Shown here: positions 17,825 to 26,362 of the stretch, one piece after another
Position numbering within the stretch: the stretch's first letter is position 1
Layout of the letters: every line of letters begins with the position of its first letter
Origin: RPQJ01 sp963731105
Lineage (GTDB): Bacteria > Pseudomonadota > Gammaproteobacteria > Steroidobacterales > Steroidobacteraceae
Length of the DNA stretch: 64,000 nt
NCBI GenBank assembly: GCA_963731105.1
Contig: CAVSUM010000010.1
Coordinates: forward strand, 62,001 to 126,000
Direction of reading: 5' to 3'
The notes under the pieces: model-generated
What the model was told of the DNA's origin: nothing
Databases searched by the model: none
Seen by the model: the letters and a program-made list of their open reading frames with translations, nothing else
Translations under genes and position numbers: made by a program

Positions 17825-18911
17825 TCAGCCGAACAGCTCGCCCTGCCGCGGAGCCGCCGGATCATGCACGAACTGGCTGCAGTCGAGGCCCGGCCCGTGG
17901 CCATCGTTGAGGCCGTGGCGGCGGCAGGCCGCGGCGAACCGCGCTGCCAGCAACTGCGCGTAGGGCCCCGCGCCGCGCATGCGATGACCGAAACGGGGAT
18001 CGTTCAGCCGGCCGCCGCGGGCCTCCCGCAGCAACCCGAGCACGCGGCCCGCACGCTGCGGGTAGTGCTCGGCCAGCCACTGCTCGAACAGCGCGCCGAG
18101 CTCGTGCGGCAGCCGCAGCAACATGAATGCGGCCGTGGTGGCGCCCGCGTCCGCCGCGGCGTCGAGCAACGCCTCGAGCTCGTGGTCGTTCAGCGCCGGG
18201 ATCATCGGTGCGAGCAGCACGGTGACCGGTACGCCCGCGGCCACGAGTTCGCTGATGACTCGCAACCGCGTGCGCGGCGCGGCGGCACGCGGCTCCAGGG
18301 TGCGCTTCAGGCCGTCGTCGAGCGTGGTGAGGCTGACGGCGACCGAACACAGACGCTGCGCGGCCAGCGCTGCGAGCAGGTCGAGGTCGCGCAGCACCAG
18401 CGCGCCCTTGGTGACGATCGTGACCGGATGGCGATGCGCCAGCAGCACCTCGAGCAGCGCTCGCGTCGTGCGGCACTCGCGCTCGGCCGGCTGGTAGGGA
18501 TCGGTGTTGGCGCCGAGGTTGATCGGCTGGCACACGTAGCCGGGCGAGCGGAGTTCCTCAGCGAGTCGCTCGGCGAGCCCCGGCTTGTGGAAGATGCGCG
18601 TCTCGAAGTCGAGGCCCGGGCCGAGGTTCCAGTAGGAGTGTGACGGGCGCGCGAAGCAGTAGATGCAGCCGTGCTCGCAGCCCTGGTACGGATTGATCGA
18701 CTGCTCGAACGGCACGTCCGGCGAAGTGTTGCGGGTGATCGCGCGCCGCGGCCGATCGGCGAGCAGCTGGGTCTCCGGCCGGCGTGGCAGCTCCTCGAGG
18801 ACCGCCCCAGCCGTCGTCGGCCGCCTCGAGCCGAGTGGCCTCGAACCGGCCGCCCGGGTTGGTCAGCGCTCCGCGCCCTTTCTCCGCCAGGTGCCGGTTT
18901 GCCCGCCGCAT
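17825..18911 (-). CDS. PA0069-family radical SAM protein (single frameshift)
   Basis: The conserved N-terminus starts at an ATG at 18911 (KGRGALTNPGGRFEATRLE, DDGWG). The frame changes at about 18804, and coding resumes as VLEELPRRPETQLL, ITRNTSPDVPFEQSINPYQGC. The radical SAM cluster motif is CEHGCIYC (CxxxCxxC), followed by ARPSHSYWNLG and NLGANTDPYQPAE. Total about 360 residues, the normal family length. As I recall, the Pseudomonas aeruginosa member PA0069 is in the LexA regulon; here a perfect-core LexA box lies 12 bases upstream of the ATG. The enzyme's reaction is not established, and a DNA-repair role (like spore photoproduct lyase relatives) is inference. Confidence 0.8.
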
Positions 18912-18923
18912 GGCCGGAGCTTA

Positions 18924-18939
18924 CTGTATGTCCATACAG
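18924..18939. promoter_or_regulatory. LexA (SOS) box
   Basis: CTGTATGTCCATACAG fits the CTGT-N8-ACAG LexA consensus exactly, and flanking A/T extend the dyad to 18923-18940. It sits 12 bases before the start codon of the minus-strand radical SAM gene and just past the stop of the transporter gene. Binding would block transcription or initiation of the radical SAM gene. Confidence 0.8.
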
Positions 18940-18942
18940 TCG

Positions 18943-20181
18943 TCACGGTCCGGCCCCGGGAAAGCGGTCCATGCGTGCCAGCTCCGGGAACAGCCGCGAC
19001 CAGAGCCCGGCCACGGCCAGCGTTGCGCAGCCGCCGACGATCACGGCCGGCACGGTGCCGAACCACGCCGCGGTCACGCCCGACTCGAACTCGCCGAGCT
19101 CGTTGGAGGCGCCGATGAACACCGCGTTCACCGCGCTGACCCGGCCGCGGATCTCGTCGGGGGTCTCGAGCTGCACCAGCAGGTGCCGGACGTACACGCT
19201 GACCATGTCGCCGGCGCCCATGACGCCCAGCGCGCCGAGCGACAGCCAGAAGCTCGTCGACGCGCCGAACACCAGCGTGGCGAGTCCGTAGACGACCACG
19301 CCGCCGAACATCCAGCGACCGACCCGCTGCGTCACCGGCCGCAACCCGAGCACCAGGCCGCACAGCGCGGCGCCGATGCCGGGCGCCGTGCGCAGCCAGC
19401 CGAGTCCCGCCGGACCGACGTGCAGCACGTCGGCCGCGTACACCGGCAGCAGCGCGGTCGCGCCGCCGAACAGCACCGCGAACAGGTCGAGCGAGATCGC
19501 GCCGAGCACCAGCCGGCGCGAGCGCACGAAGCGCAGGCCCGACAGCAGCGACTGCCAGCCGGGCGGCTCGACGATGCGCGCCTCGTCGCGACCACCCTCG
19601 CGCAGGCCGAACACCATGATGGCGGCGATCGCCAGCAACACTGCGACGCTCGCATAGACCACCGGCGCGCCGGCGAGGTACACGATGCCGCCGAGCGCCG
19701 GCCCGGCAATCGTGGCCACTTGCCAGGTGGACGAGTTGAGCGCGACCGCGGTGCCGAACTGGGCGCGCGGCACGAGGTTGGGCAACAGCGCCTGGCCGGT
19801 CGGCATCGCAAAGGCGCGCGCAATGCCGAACAGCACCATTACCGCGAACACCGGGCGCGCCGACTCGAGGCCGTGCGCAGCGAACGCGAGCAGCAGCAGC
19901 GCGCAGGCGCACTCGAGCGCGAAGCACGCCCCCAGGATGCGGCGCCGGTCGCGGCTGTCGGCGAGGTGACCGGCCGGCAGGATCAGCAGCACGAACGGCA
20001 GGAACTGCGACAGGCCGACCAGCCCCAGGTCGAGCGGATTGCGCGTGGCCTCGTAGACCTGCCAGCCGACGGCCACGGTCTGCATCTGCACGGCCAGCGT
20101 GGCCAGGAAGCGCGCGGCAAGGAAGCGGGTGAACTCGCGATTGGCGAGCAGTGCGCGGCGCGAATCGGGCGTGTTGTTCAT
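18943..20181 (-). CDS. MFS transporter (EntS-like)
   Basis: A 412-residue major facilitator with about twelve hydrophobic segments. Typical family marks are the loop HLADSRDRRRIL after helix 2, PTGQALLPNLVP, and TPDEIRGRVSAVN in the C-terminal half. The overall pattern is that of the enterobactin-exporter-like (EntS) branch of MFS proteins, often annotated as drug or siderophore efflux. The substrate cannot be inferred because no siderophore genes are nearby. The start ATG at 20181 lies 77 bases from the divergent DUF885 gene, so the two share a promoter region. Confidence 0.85.
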   Translation of the reverse strand: MNNTPDSRRALLANREFTRFLAARFLATLAVQMQTVAVGWQVYEATRNPLDLGLVGLSQFLPFVLLILPAGHLADSRDRRRILGACFALECACALLLLAFAAHGLESARPVFAVMVLFGIARAFAMPTGQALLPNLVPRAQFGTAVALNSSTWQVATIAGPALGGIVYLAGAPVVYASVAVLLAIAAIMVFGLREGGRDEARIVEPPGWQSLLSGLRFVRSRRLVLGAISLDLFAVLFGGATALLPVYAADVLHVGPAGLGWLRTAPGIGAALCGLVLGLRPVTQRVGRWMFGGVVVYGLATLVFGASTSFWLSLGALGVMGAGDMVSVYVRHLLVQLETPDEIRGRVSAVNAVFIGASNELGEFESGVTAAWFGTVPAVIVGGCATLAVAGLWSRLFPELARMDRFPGAGP

Positions 20182-20258
20182 GCGGGAGCGCGGCGCGTGC
20201 CTGCAAACCTGGGACGTGGCAGCATAACGCGCTTCATCCGCCCACCGGAGCGCCCACC

Positions 20259-22037
20259 ATGCGCCGCCGCCTCGCCCGCTCGGGCCTGTTGTCCGCCGTA
20301 CTGTTCCTGCTGGCCTCGGCCACGACCGTCGCCGCCACCCCGGACGCCGATGCGCGCTTCGCGGCGCTCAGCCAGCGCTATGTGACCGAGCTGGGCCGCC
20401 ATGCACCGGTGAGCGCGACTTCGCTGGGCGACCATCGCTTCGACGCCGAGCTCGACGACCTGAGCGCCGAAGGCCGCAGGCGCAGCGTGGCCTGGGCGCG
20501 CGAGCTGCTCGGGGAACTCGACAGCATCGATCGCGCGGCCCTGTCGCGCGCCAACCAGGTCGACGCGGCCATGCTGGACAACCAGCTGCGCTACTCGGTG
20601 TGGACCGCCGAGGTGTACCGCGACTGGTCGTGGGACCCGCTCGTGTACACCCAGCTCGCCGGCCAGGCGTTGTACGGCCTGCTGGCGCGTGACTTCGCAC
20701 CGCTGCCCGAGCGCCTGCGTTCGCTCACCGTGCGCCTGGAGAAACTGCCGGGGCTGCTCGAGCAGGCGCGCAACAACCTCGAGCCGGCGCGCGTGCCGGC
20801 GATCCACGCCGAGACCGCGGTGAAGCAGAACCCCGGCGTGCTGAGCCTCGTCGACCAGCTGGTGATGCCGAACCTCGGCACGCTCGAAGCGGCCGACCGG
20901 GGGCGGCTCGAACGCGCGATCGCCACGGCGCGCACCGCCGTGCAGGATCACCAGCGCTGGCTCGAGGCCACGCTCGTGCCGGCGGCGAAGGGCGAGTTCC
21001 GCATCGGCCGCGAACTGTTCGACCAGAAGCTGGCCTTTGCGCTGATGTCGTCGCTGTCGCGCGACGAAATCCGCGCGCGCGCCGAGGCCGAGGTGGCCCG
21101 CGTGCGTGGCGACATGTATGCCGTGGCCCGTACCGTGCTCGCCGGCCGCCCCGGGGCACCACCGCTGCCCGACGCGCCGACCGCCGACCAGCAGCAGGTG
21201 GCGATCATGGCGGCACTCGAGATCGCCTACGCGGAGCGACCCGCCCGCGACGGCGTGGTGGACCTCGCGCGCGTGACGCTGCAGGAGACCACGGATTTCG
21301 TGCGCACCCGCGATTTCGTCACCCTGCCGGACGAGCCGCTCGAGATCATCCTGATGCCGGAGTTCCAGCGCGGCGTCGCAGTCGCCTACTGCGACTCACC
21401 CGGCCCGCTCGACAAGGGCCAGCGCACGTTCTACGCGGTGTCGCCGCTGCCCGACAGCTGGACCCAGGCGCAGGTCGACTCGTACCTGCGCGAGTACAAC
21501 AGCCGCTCGGTCGCCAACCTGACGATCCACGAGGCGATGCCGGGTCACTACCTGCAGATTGCGCATTCGAACCGCTACCCGTCCGTGCTGCGCGCGATGC
21601 TGGGCTCGGGCCCGTTCATCGAGGGCTGGGCCGTGTACGCCGAGCGCGTGATGCAGGAGCAGGGCTTCCGGGGCGGCGACCCGCTGATGCGGCTGGTGCA
21701 GCTCAAGTGGTACCTGCGCTCGGCGACCAACGCGATCATCGACTCCGCGATCCACGTGGACGGCATGAGCCGCGACGATGCGATGCGGCTGATGACGGAG
21801 ATCGGCTTCCAGGAGGAGCGCGAGGCGGCCGGCAAGTGGGTGCGCGCGCAGCTCACGTCGACGCAGCTGTCGACGTACTTCGTGGGCTACCTCGAGCAAG
21901 CCGACCTGCGCGCGGAGGCGGAGCGGCGCTGGGGTGAGCGCTTCGCGCTCAAGCGCTACCACGACCAGTTGCTGTCGTACGGCTCGCCTCCGGTGCGCTT
22001 CGTGCGTGCGCTGATGTTCGACGAGCCGATCCGCTGA
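20259..22037 (+). CDS. DUF885 family putative metallo-peptidase, exported
   Basis: A 592-residue protein from an ATG at 20259 with GGAG about ten bases upstream. It begins with a Sec signal (RSGLLSAVLFLLASATTVAA). The family hallmark is IHEAMPGHYLQIAH, an HExxxGH-type metal site near residue 430, followed by GPFIEGWAVYAERVMQE, which supplies a third acidic ligand. DUF885 proteins are related to carboxypeptidase/gluzincin folds and are often annotated as dipeptidases. Secretion to the periplasm is likely. No operon partner is visible; downstream genes face the other way. Confidence 0.85.
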   Translation: MRRRLARSGLLSAVLFLLASATTVAATPDADARFAALSQRYVTELGRHAPVSATSLGDHRFDAELDDLSAEGRRRSVAWARELLGELDSIDRAALSRANQVDAAMLDNQLRYSVWTAEVYRDWSWDPLVYTQLAGQALYGLLARDFAPLPERLRSLTVRLEKLPGLLEQARNNLEPARVPAIHAETAVKQNPGVLSLVDQLVMPNLGTLEAADRGRLERAIATARTAVQDHQRWLEATLVPAAKGEFRIGRELFDQKLAFALMSSLSRDEIRARAEAEVARVRGDMYAVARTVLAGRPGAPPLPDAPTADQQQVAIMAALEIAYAERPARDGVVDLARVTLQETTDFVRTRDFVTLPDEPLEIILMPEFQRGVAVAYCDSPGPLDKGQRTFYAVSPLPDSWTQAQVDSYLREYNSRSVANLTIHEAMPGHYLQIAHSNRYPSVLRAMLGSGPFIEGWAVYAERVMQEQGFRGGDPLMRLVQLKWYLRSATNAIIDSAIHVDGMSRDDAMRLMTEIGFQEEREAAGKWVRAQLTSTQLSTYFVGYLEQADLRAEAERRWGERFALKRYHDQLLSYGSPPVRFVRALMFDEPIR

Positions 22038-22097
22038 CGCCTGCTCAGATCGGGACGACGCGCTCCGCGCCGGGCGCCAGTCGCGGCTGCGTGTCGT

Positions 22098-22346
22098 TCA
22101 TCGCGGACCGTTCTTGATGACGTCGATGAGGTCCTGCGATCCTTGCTTCACTTTGCGCAGCCAGCGCCGTGCCCACGCGAACTCGACACTGAGGATCGCC
22201 AGGCCGAGCGGAATCACGACCAGCGCCGGCCCGGGCAGCACCAGCAGCGCTACCCCGATCGCCAGCACCGTGCCACCCACCAGCCCGACGGCGATGCGCC
22301 GCGCCCAGCGGTAGGTGGGCTGCCAGCGGCGACCGTCGAGCTTCAT
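22098..22346 (-). CDS. PGPGW-type small transmembrane protein
   Basis: An 82-residue protein with two hydrophobic stretches around a central turn (VGGTVLAIGVALLVLPGPALVVIPLGLAIL). The LPGPALVVIPLGLAILS segment matches the PGPGW family of putative transmembrane proteins. The C-terminal tail is basic (ARRWLRKVKQG). The start overlaps the upstream gene by four bases (22343-22346), so it is the last member of a three-gene minus-strand operon. The function is unknown. Confidence 0.75.
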   Translation of the reverse strand: MKLDGRRWQPTYRWARRIAVGLVGGTVLAIGVALLVLPGPALVVIPLGLAILSVEFAWARRWLRKVKQGSQDLIDVIKNGPR

Positions 22347-22993
22347 GCGCGCGGCTCCAGCCTGTACGCGTTCGACGGGGCCACTGCGGCCAGCTGGCGG
22401 TCGTGCAGGCGCCCGAGCAGCAACTGCGCCGCAATCGCGCCGCAGCCGGCAAGGAACATGTCCCACTGCGTGTCCCACGGGTCGCCCTGCGTGCCGAGGA
22501 ACGCGGCCGACGCCTCCTCGCTGGCGAGCGCGGCGGCCCACTCGATGAACTCGTAGGTAGCGCTCACGCCGAGGATGCTGAACAGCACCAGCGTGAACAG
22601 CCACTTGCCGCGCTGCAGTGGCGAGGTACGCAGCAGCAGCTCGCGCAGGATCATCGCCGGACCGAAGCCCTGCATCAGGTGGCCGATGCGGTCGTAGTGG
22701 TTGCGCGCGAAGTCGAACCAGTCCTGCATCCAGAAGCCGAGCGGCACGCGCGCGTAGGTGTAGTGCCCGCCGAGGATCAGGATGAGGCTGTGGATCGCGA
22801 TCAGCCAGTACACCAGCGGCGTGAGCGGGAAGCTGCGGTGCGTGGCAACGAGCAGCGGTGCCGCGATCAACACAGGCGCCACTTCCATGAACCACGTCAG
22901 GCGGTCGTAGGGCTGCACGCCGGACACGACCAGTGCCAGCGCTACCAGCACCAGCAGCGTCACGGGCAGCCGCATTGGTGGGGCATCGCTCAC
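22343..22993 (-). CDS. DUF2238/YjdF-like inner-membrane protein
   Basis: A membrane protein of about 216 residues with six or so hydrophobic helices. Conserved family segments are HYTYARVPLGFWMQ, HYDRIGHLMQGFGPAMI, and GDPWDTQWDMFLA, typical of YjdF (DUF2238). The GTG start at 22993 forms a GTGA overlap with the stop of the upstream TPR gene; an ATG at 22975 is an alternative six codons inside. The function is not known. It is coupled with the TPR/TolB-like gene and the PGPGW gene. Confidence 0.8.
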   Translation of the reverse strand: MSDAPPMRLPVTLLVLVALALVVSGVQPYDRLTWFMEVAPVLIAAPLLVATHRSFPLTPLVYWLIAIHSLILILGGHYTYARVPLGFWMQDWFDFARNHYDRIGHLMQGFGPAMILRELLLRTSPLQRGKWLFTLVLFSILGVSATYEFIEWAAALASEEASAAFLGTQGDPWDTQWDMFLAGCGAIAAQLLLGRLHDRQLAAVAPSNAYRLEPRA

Positions 22994-24606
22994 GCGGATC
23001 GTCCCACCGCCTTGGCGCGCAGGCGCCCGACGATCTCGGCAAAGCGCGCCTCGCCGCGCAACGCCTCGAAGTCGGGATCGTGCTCGATCCAGCCCAGGTC
23101 GCCGCGCCCGTTGCGGACCGCGCGGTCCAGCGTGTCGAGCGCTTCGGCACGCATGCCGAGCACTGCATACGCGCACGCGATGTTGTAGGTGGTCGCAAAC
23201 TCGTCGGGCCGCAGCAGCAGCGCGCGTCGCGCATAGTCGAGTGCGCCCGTGCGGTCGCCGAGCCGCGCGGCCAGCACCGCACCGAGGTGCAGCGCACGCG
23301 TGTCGTCGGGATTCATGGTGAGCCGCGCCTCGATCGCGCGCAGCCCGCGGCCCGCGGCGGCCTGCGCCTCGTCGACCCGGCCGAGGCTGTACAGCGCACC
23401 CGCCAGCATGCAGGGCGGCTGGTACTCCTCCGGCCGCAGCCGCTCCGCGGTCTCGTAGTACGCCACCGCCTGGTCGGCACGCCCGGCCGAGAACAGGTCG
23501 CGTGCGAAGAAATAGTGCGCCTCGTAGGACGACGGATTCAGGCGAATCGCTTCCTGGAAGGCAGCGAAGGCCTGCTCCGCCTGGCCCTGCATGAACAGCA
23601 GGTTGCCCTTCGCGACGTAGGCCTCCGGCATGCGCGGCTCGAGCTCGAGCGCCCGACGGCTCGCGACCAGCGCCAGCTCGATGCTCGGCGCATCGACATC
23701 GAGGCCCCAGATGCCCGCATACGCCAACGCATTGGCGAGCCCGGCTTGCGCCTGGGCAAACTGCGGGTCGGCCTGCACTGCGCCGCGGAACAACGCGGCC
23801 GCCTGCGGCAGCGCCGTGTCGGAGCCGTCGCGCAGCAACGCCTGGCCGCGCAGGTACAGGTCGTACGCCTCGGCGTTGCGCGTGCCGCCGCGCTCGAGCA
23901 GCTCGATTTCCTGCTGCGTCAGCGACAGGCGCAGCGCACGCACCAGCTGCTGCGCGATCTCCGTCTGCGTGCTGAACACGTCCTCGAGGCCGCGGTCGAA
24001 GCTCTCCGACCAGAGGTGGTAGCCGTCCGCGGTATTCACCAGCTGCGCGGTGATGCGCACGCGGTCGCCGGCCTTGCGCACGCTGCCCTCGAGCACCGCG
24101 CCGACGCCCAGTGTGCGGCCGATTTCCCGGACATCGACGGAACGGCCGCGGAACTGCGCCGCGGACGTGCGCGAGGCAATGCGCAGCCCGCGCACGCAGC
24201 ACAGTGCGTTGATGATCTCCTCGGCGATGCCGTCGCAGAAGTATTCCTGGTCGTGGGCGGGGCTCAGGTCCGCGAAGGGCAGGATGGCGACGGCCTGGCG
24301 GTCGGGGGTCGCCGCGGTGGCGGCGGGCAGCGGCGCGTTGGCGGGGTCCCCAGTCAGGGTGCGCTCGATGCCCTGCGGCGTGACGTCGAAGGCCCACGCC
24401 AGGACGCAGGCGAGCGGGAAACCGAGGGCGACCAGGATGATCACCAGCCGCAGCGACCAGGCCGGCAGGCCCAGCGGCTCGAACACCGCGTCCGCCACCT
24501 GGATCACGAGCCACGCGGCGACCAGGTACACGCCGGCCACGCGAAACACCCTGCGACGTCGCAGTTCCGCGAACCAGCGCTGCAGCCTGCCACCGGCGTC
24601 CGGCAT
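22990..24606 (-). CDS. TolB-like N-terminal domain plus TPR membrane protein
   Basis: A 538-residue protein. The start at 24606 is fixed by a strong AGGAGG seven bases upstream. The N-terminus is RRRRVFRVAGVYLVAAWLVIQVADAVF, a membrane helix seen in adenylate-cyclase/TPR-type proteins, with a second helix (LVIILVALGFPLACVLAWAF). Residues about 120-230 match the FlgO/TolB-like domain (VAILPFADLSP, FCDGIAEEIINAL, VLEGSVRKAGDRVRITAQLV). Seven or more TPR units follow. The usual LuxR or guanylate-cyclase effector domain is absent, so it may be a signalling adaptor. It leads the three-gene operon with the DUF2238 and PGPGW genes. Confidence 0.8.
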   Translation of the reverse strand: MPDAGGRLQRWFAELRRRRVFRVAGVYLVAAWLVIQVADAVFEPLGLPAWSLRLVIILVALGFPLACVLAWAFDVTPQGIERTLTGDPANAPLPAATAATPDRQAVAILPFADLSPAHDQEYFCDGIAEEIINALCCVRGLRIASRTSAAQFRGRSVDVREIGRTLGVGAVLEGSVRKAGDRVRITAQLVNTADGYHLWSESFDRGLEDVFSTQTEIAQQLVRALRLSLTQQEIELLERGGTRNAEAYDLYLRGQALLRDGSDTALPQAAALFRGAVQADPQFAQAQAGLANALAYAGIWGLDVDAPSIELALVASRRALELEPRMPEAYVAKGNLLFMQGQAEQAFAAFQEAIRLNPSSYEAHYFFARDLFSAGRADQAVAYYETAERLRPEEYQPPCMLAGALYSLGRVDEAQAAAGRGLRAIEARLTMNPDDTRALHLGAVLAARLGDRTGALDYARRALLLRPDEFATTYNIACAYAVLGMRAEALDTLDRAVRNGRGDLGWIEHDPDFEALRGEARFAEIVGRLRAKAVGRSA

Positions 24607-24666
24607 GGATCCTCCTGCGGATGCGTGCCGATTATAGGGTCTGGCCACGCACGGCCGCGGCTGCGT

Positions 24667-25555
24667 TCAGGTGCGGGCCAGGAACGCCTCGATCTCCTGC
24701 GCCAGTCGTTCCGGCTGCTCGTGGTGCACCATGTGGCCGGCATCGGCAATCAGGCACGGCTCGAGGCGACGGATGATGCGCGCCATGGTTTCGGGGCGGC
24801 CGTCCTCGCCGAGCCGCGGACAGGAAGTCGGATTGCTCCGCCACCACGTACAGCACGGGTGCGGCGACTTCGCGCCACACGGCCTCGGCCTCCTCGCGCC
24901 GGTACAGCACCGCGTTGACGCGCTTGTGCGCCGGGTCCGCACGCACGGCGACGCTGCCGTCCACCTGCTGTTCAGTCCAGGCCGCAGCGATGAACGCGGC
25001 ACGCTCCGGCGTGAGGCGCGGATTACGCCGCACCAGCAGGTGCGCGAACGCCTCGAGCGACGGAAAGCGCGCAAACACGGGCGGCGTGCGCAGCTGGTCG
25101 AGCCATTCGCGGTAACGCGCGGGCGCCTGCCCGGCATGGGTGCGCGCGAGCCCAAAGCCCTCGATGCACACGACCCGGCGCACGCGCTCCGGTCGGATGC
25201 CTGCGTACAGCGTGGCGATGTTGCCGCCCATGCTGTGCCCGACGAGCGTGACTGGCGTGTCCGGGGCCAGCCGGTCGAGCAGTTGCTCGAGGTCGGCGAA
25301 GTAGTCGGGAAACCAGTAGCCTTCGGCCGGCCACTCGCTGCGGCCGAAGCCACGCAGGTCGGGTGCGATGCAGGTGCGCGACGCCGGCAGCGCGTCCACC
25401 AGGAACTGGAACGTGTCGCCGGTGTCGGCCCAGCCGTGCAGCAGGAACAACGGTTCCGGGTCGGTCCCCGGCCAGCGCGTCACGTGATGGCGCAGGCCGC
25501 GGACCTGCAGGTCGAACGCCTCGGGCGGGCGGCGCGGAACGTACGCATCGGTCAT
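24667..25555 (-). CDS. Alpha/beta hydrolase (single frameshift)
   Basis: Starts at an ATG at 25555. FLLHGWADTG is the oxyanion-hole segment and VGHSMGG the nucleophile elbow with serine. APDLRGFGRSEWP is the standard loop. The frame changes at about 24822 (after VAEQSDFLS), and the second frame supplies EDGRPETMARIIRRLE, then LIADAGHMVHHEQPERL with the catalytic histidine, ending at 24667. Joined length is about 295 residues, normal for the family. The substrate is unknown. The start lies 49 bases from the divergent glutamine-amidotransferase gene. Confidence 0.75.
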
Positions 25556-25604
25556 GGCAGGATTATTGCGCAGCGGCAGCCAACCCGGGCAAGCTGCGAC
25601 GCCG

Positions 25605-26351
25605 ATGCGCAAGATCCTCGTCTTCCAGCATGTCGCGAGCGAGCCCCTCGGCCACCTCGACCCGCTGCTGCGCGCCTCCGGCGTGCGCATCCGCTACGTC
25701 AATTTCGGCCGCGAGCCTCACGCCCAGCCGGACGTCCGTCGCTACGACGGGCTGGTGGTGCTCGGCGGGCCGATGAACGTCGACCAGGCCGACCGGCTGC
25801 CGCACCTGCGCTTCGAGATGGAAGCGATCCGTGCCGCGATGGCCGACGAGCGCCCGGTGCTCGGCATCTGCCTCGGTGCGCAGCTGCTGGCCGCGGCGAC
25901 GGGCGGCGTGGTGCACCCGAACGCGGTGCCGGAGATCGGCTGGTACCGGCTGCACACGCGCCCGGCGGCGCATGACGACCGGCTGTTCGGCCACTTCGAG
26001 CGCCGGCCGCAATACGTCTTCCAGTGGCATGCCTACACGTTTGCCAACCCGCCGGGCGCCGTGCCGCTCGCCTGGACGCGCAACTGCCGCAACCAGGCCT
26101 ACCGCCTCGGCGACCGGGCCTGGGGCCTGCAATTCCACCTCGAGGCCGACGCGGCACTGATCGAGCGCTGGCTCGGCCAGCCCTCGGGCCGCAGCGAGAT
26201 CGAGCAGTACTGGGACGCGCGGCGCATCGCGCGCATCCGCGCCGCCACGCGCCAGCATTTGCCGGCCGCATCGGCATTGAGCGAGCGCGTGTTCGGCGAG
26301 TTCATCCGGCTGTTCTCGAGCCGGCGCTATTCCACGCTGCCGTCGCGCTGA
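25605..26351 (+). CDS. Class I glutamine amidotransferase (GMP synthase GAT-like)
   Basis: A 248-residue protein of the GATase1 type. ILVFQHVASEPLG is the N-terminal strand of this subfamily. GICLGAQLLAAATG carries the nucleophile cysteine, and WGLQFHLEAD carries the catalytic His-Glu. WHAYTF is also typical of the free-standing GMP-synthase-like amidotransferases. No synthetase partner is adjacent, so the acceptor reaction is unknown (for example glutamine hydrolysis in a biosynthetic or degradative step). The ATG at 25605 is the start that gives the family's MRKILVFQH beginning. Confidence 0.8.
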   Translation: MRKILVFQHVASEPLGHLDPLLRASGVRIRYVNFGREPHAQPDVRRYDGLVVLGGPMNVDQADRLPHLRFEMEAIRAAMADERPVLGICLGAQLLAAATGGVVHPNAVPEIGWYRLHTRPAAHDDRLFGHFERRPQYVFQWHAYTFANPPGAVPLAWTRNCRNQAYRLGDRAWGLQFHLEADAALIERWLGQPSGRSEIEQYWDARRIARIRAATRQHLPAASALSERVFGEFIRLFSSRRYSTLPSR

Positions 26352-26362
26352 CTCGCCGCCGG

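Noticed and set aside
17444..18643. Plus-strand open frame of about 400 codons opposite the radical SAM gene
   Set aside because: Composition is Arg/His/Gln-rich and it is antisense to the CxxxCxxC radical SAM frame; no start signal or domain.
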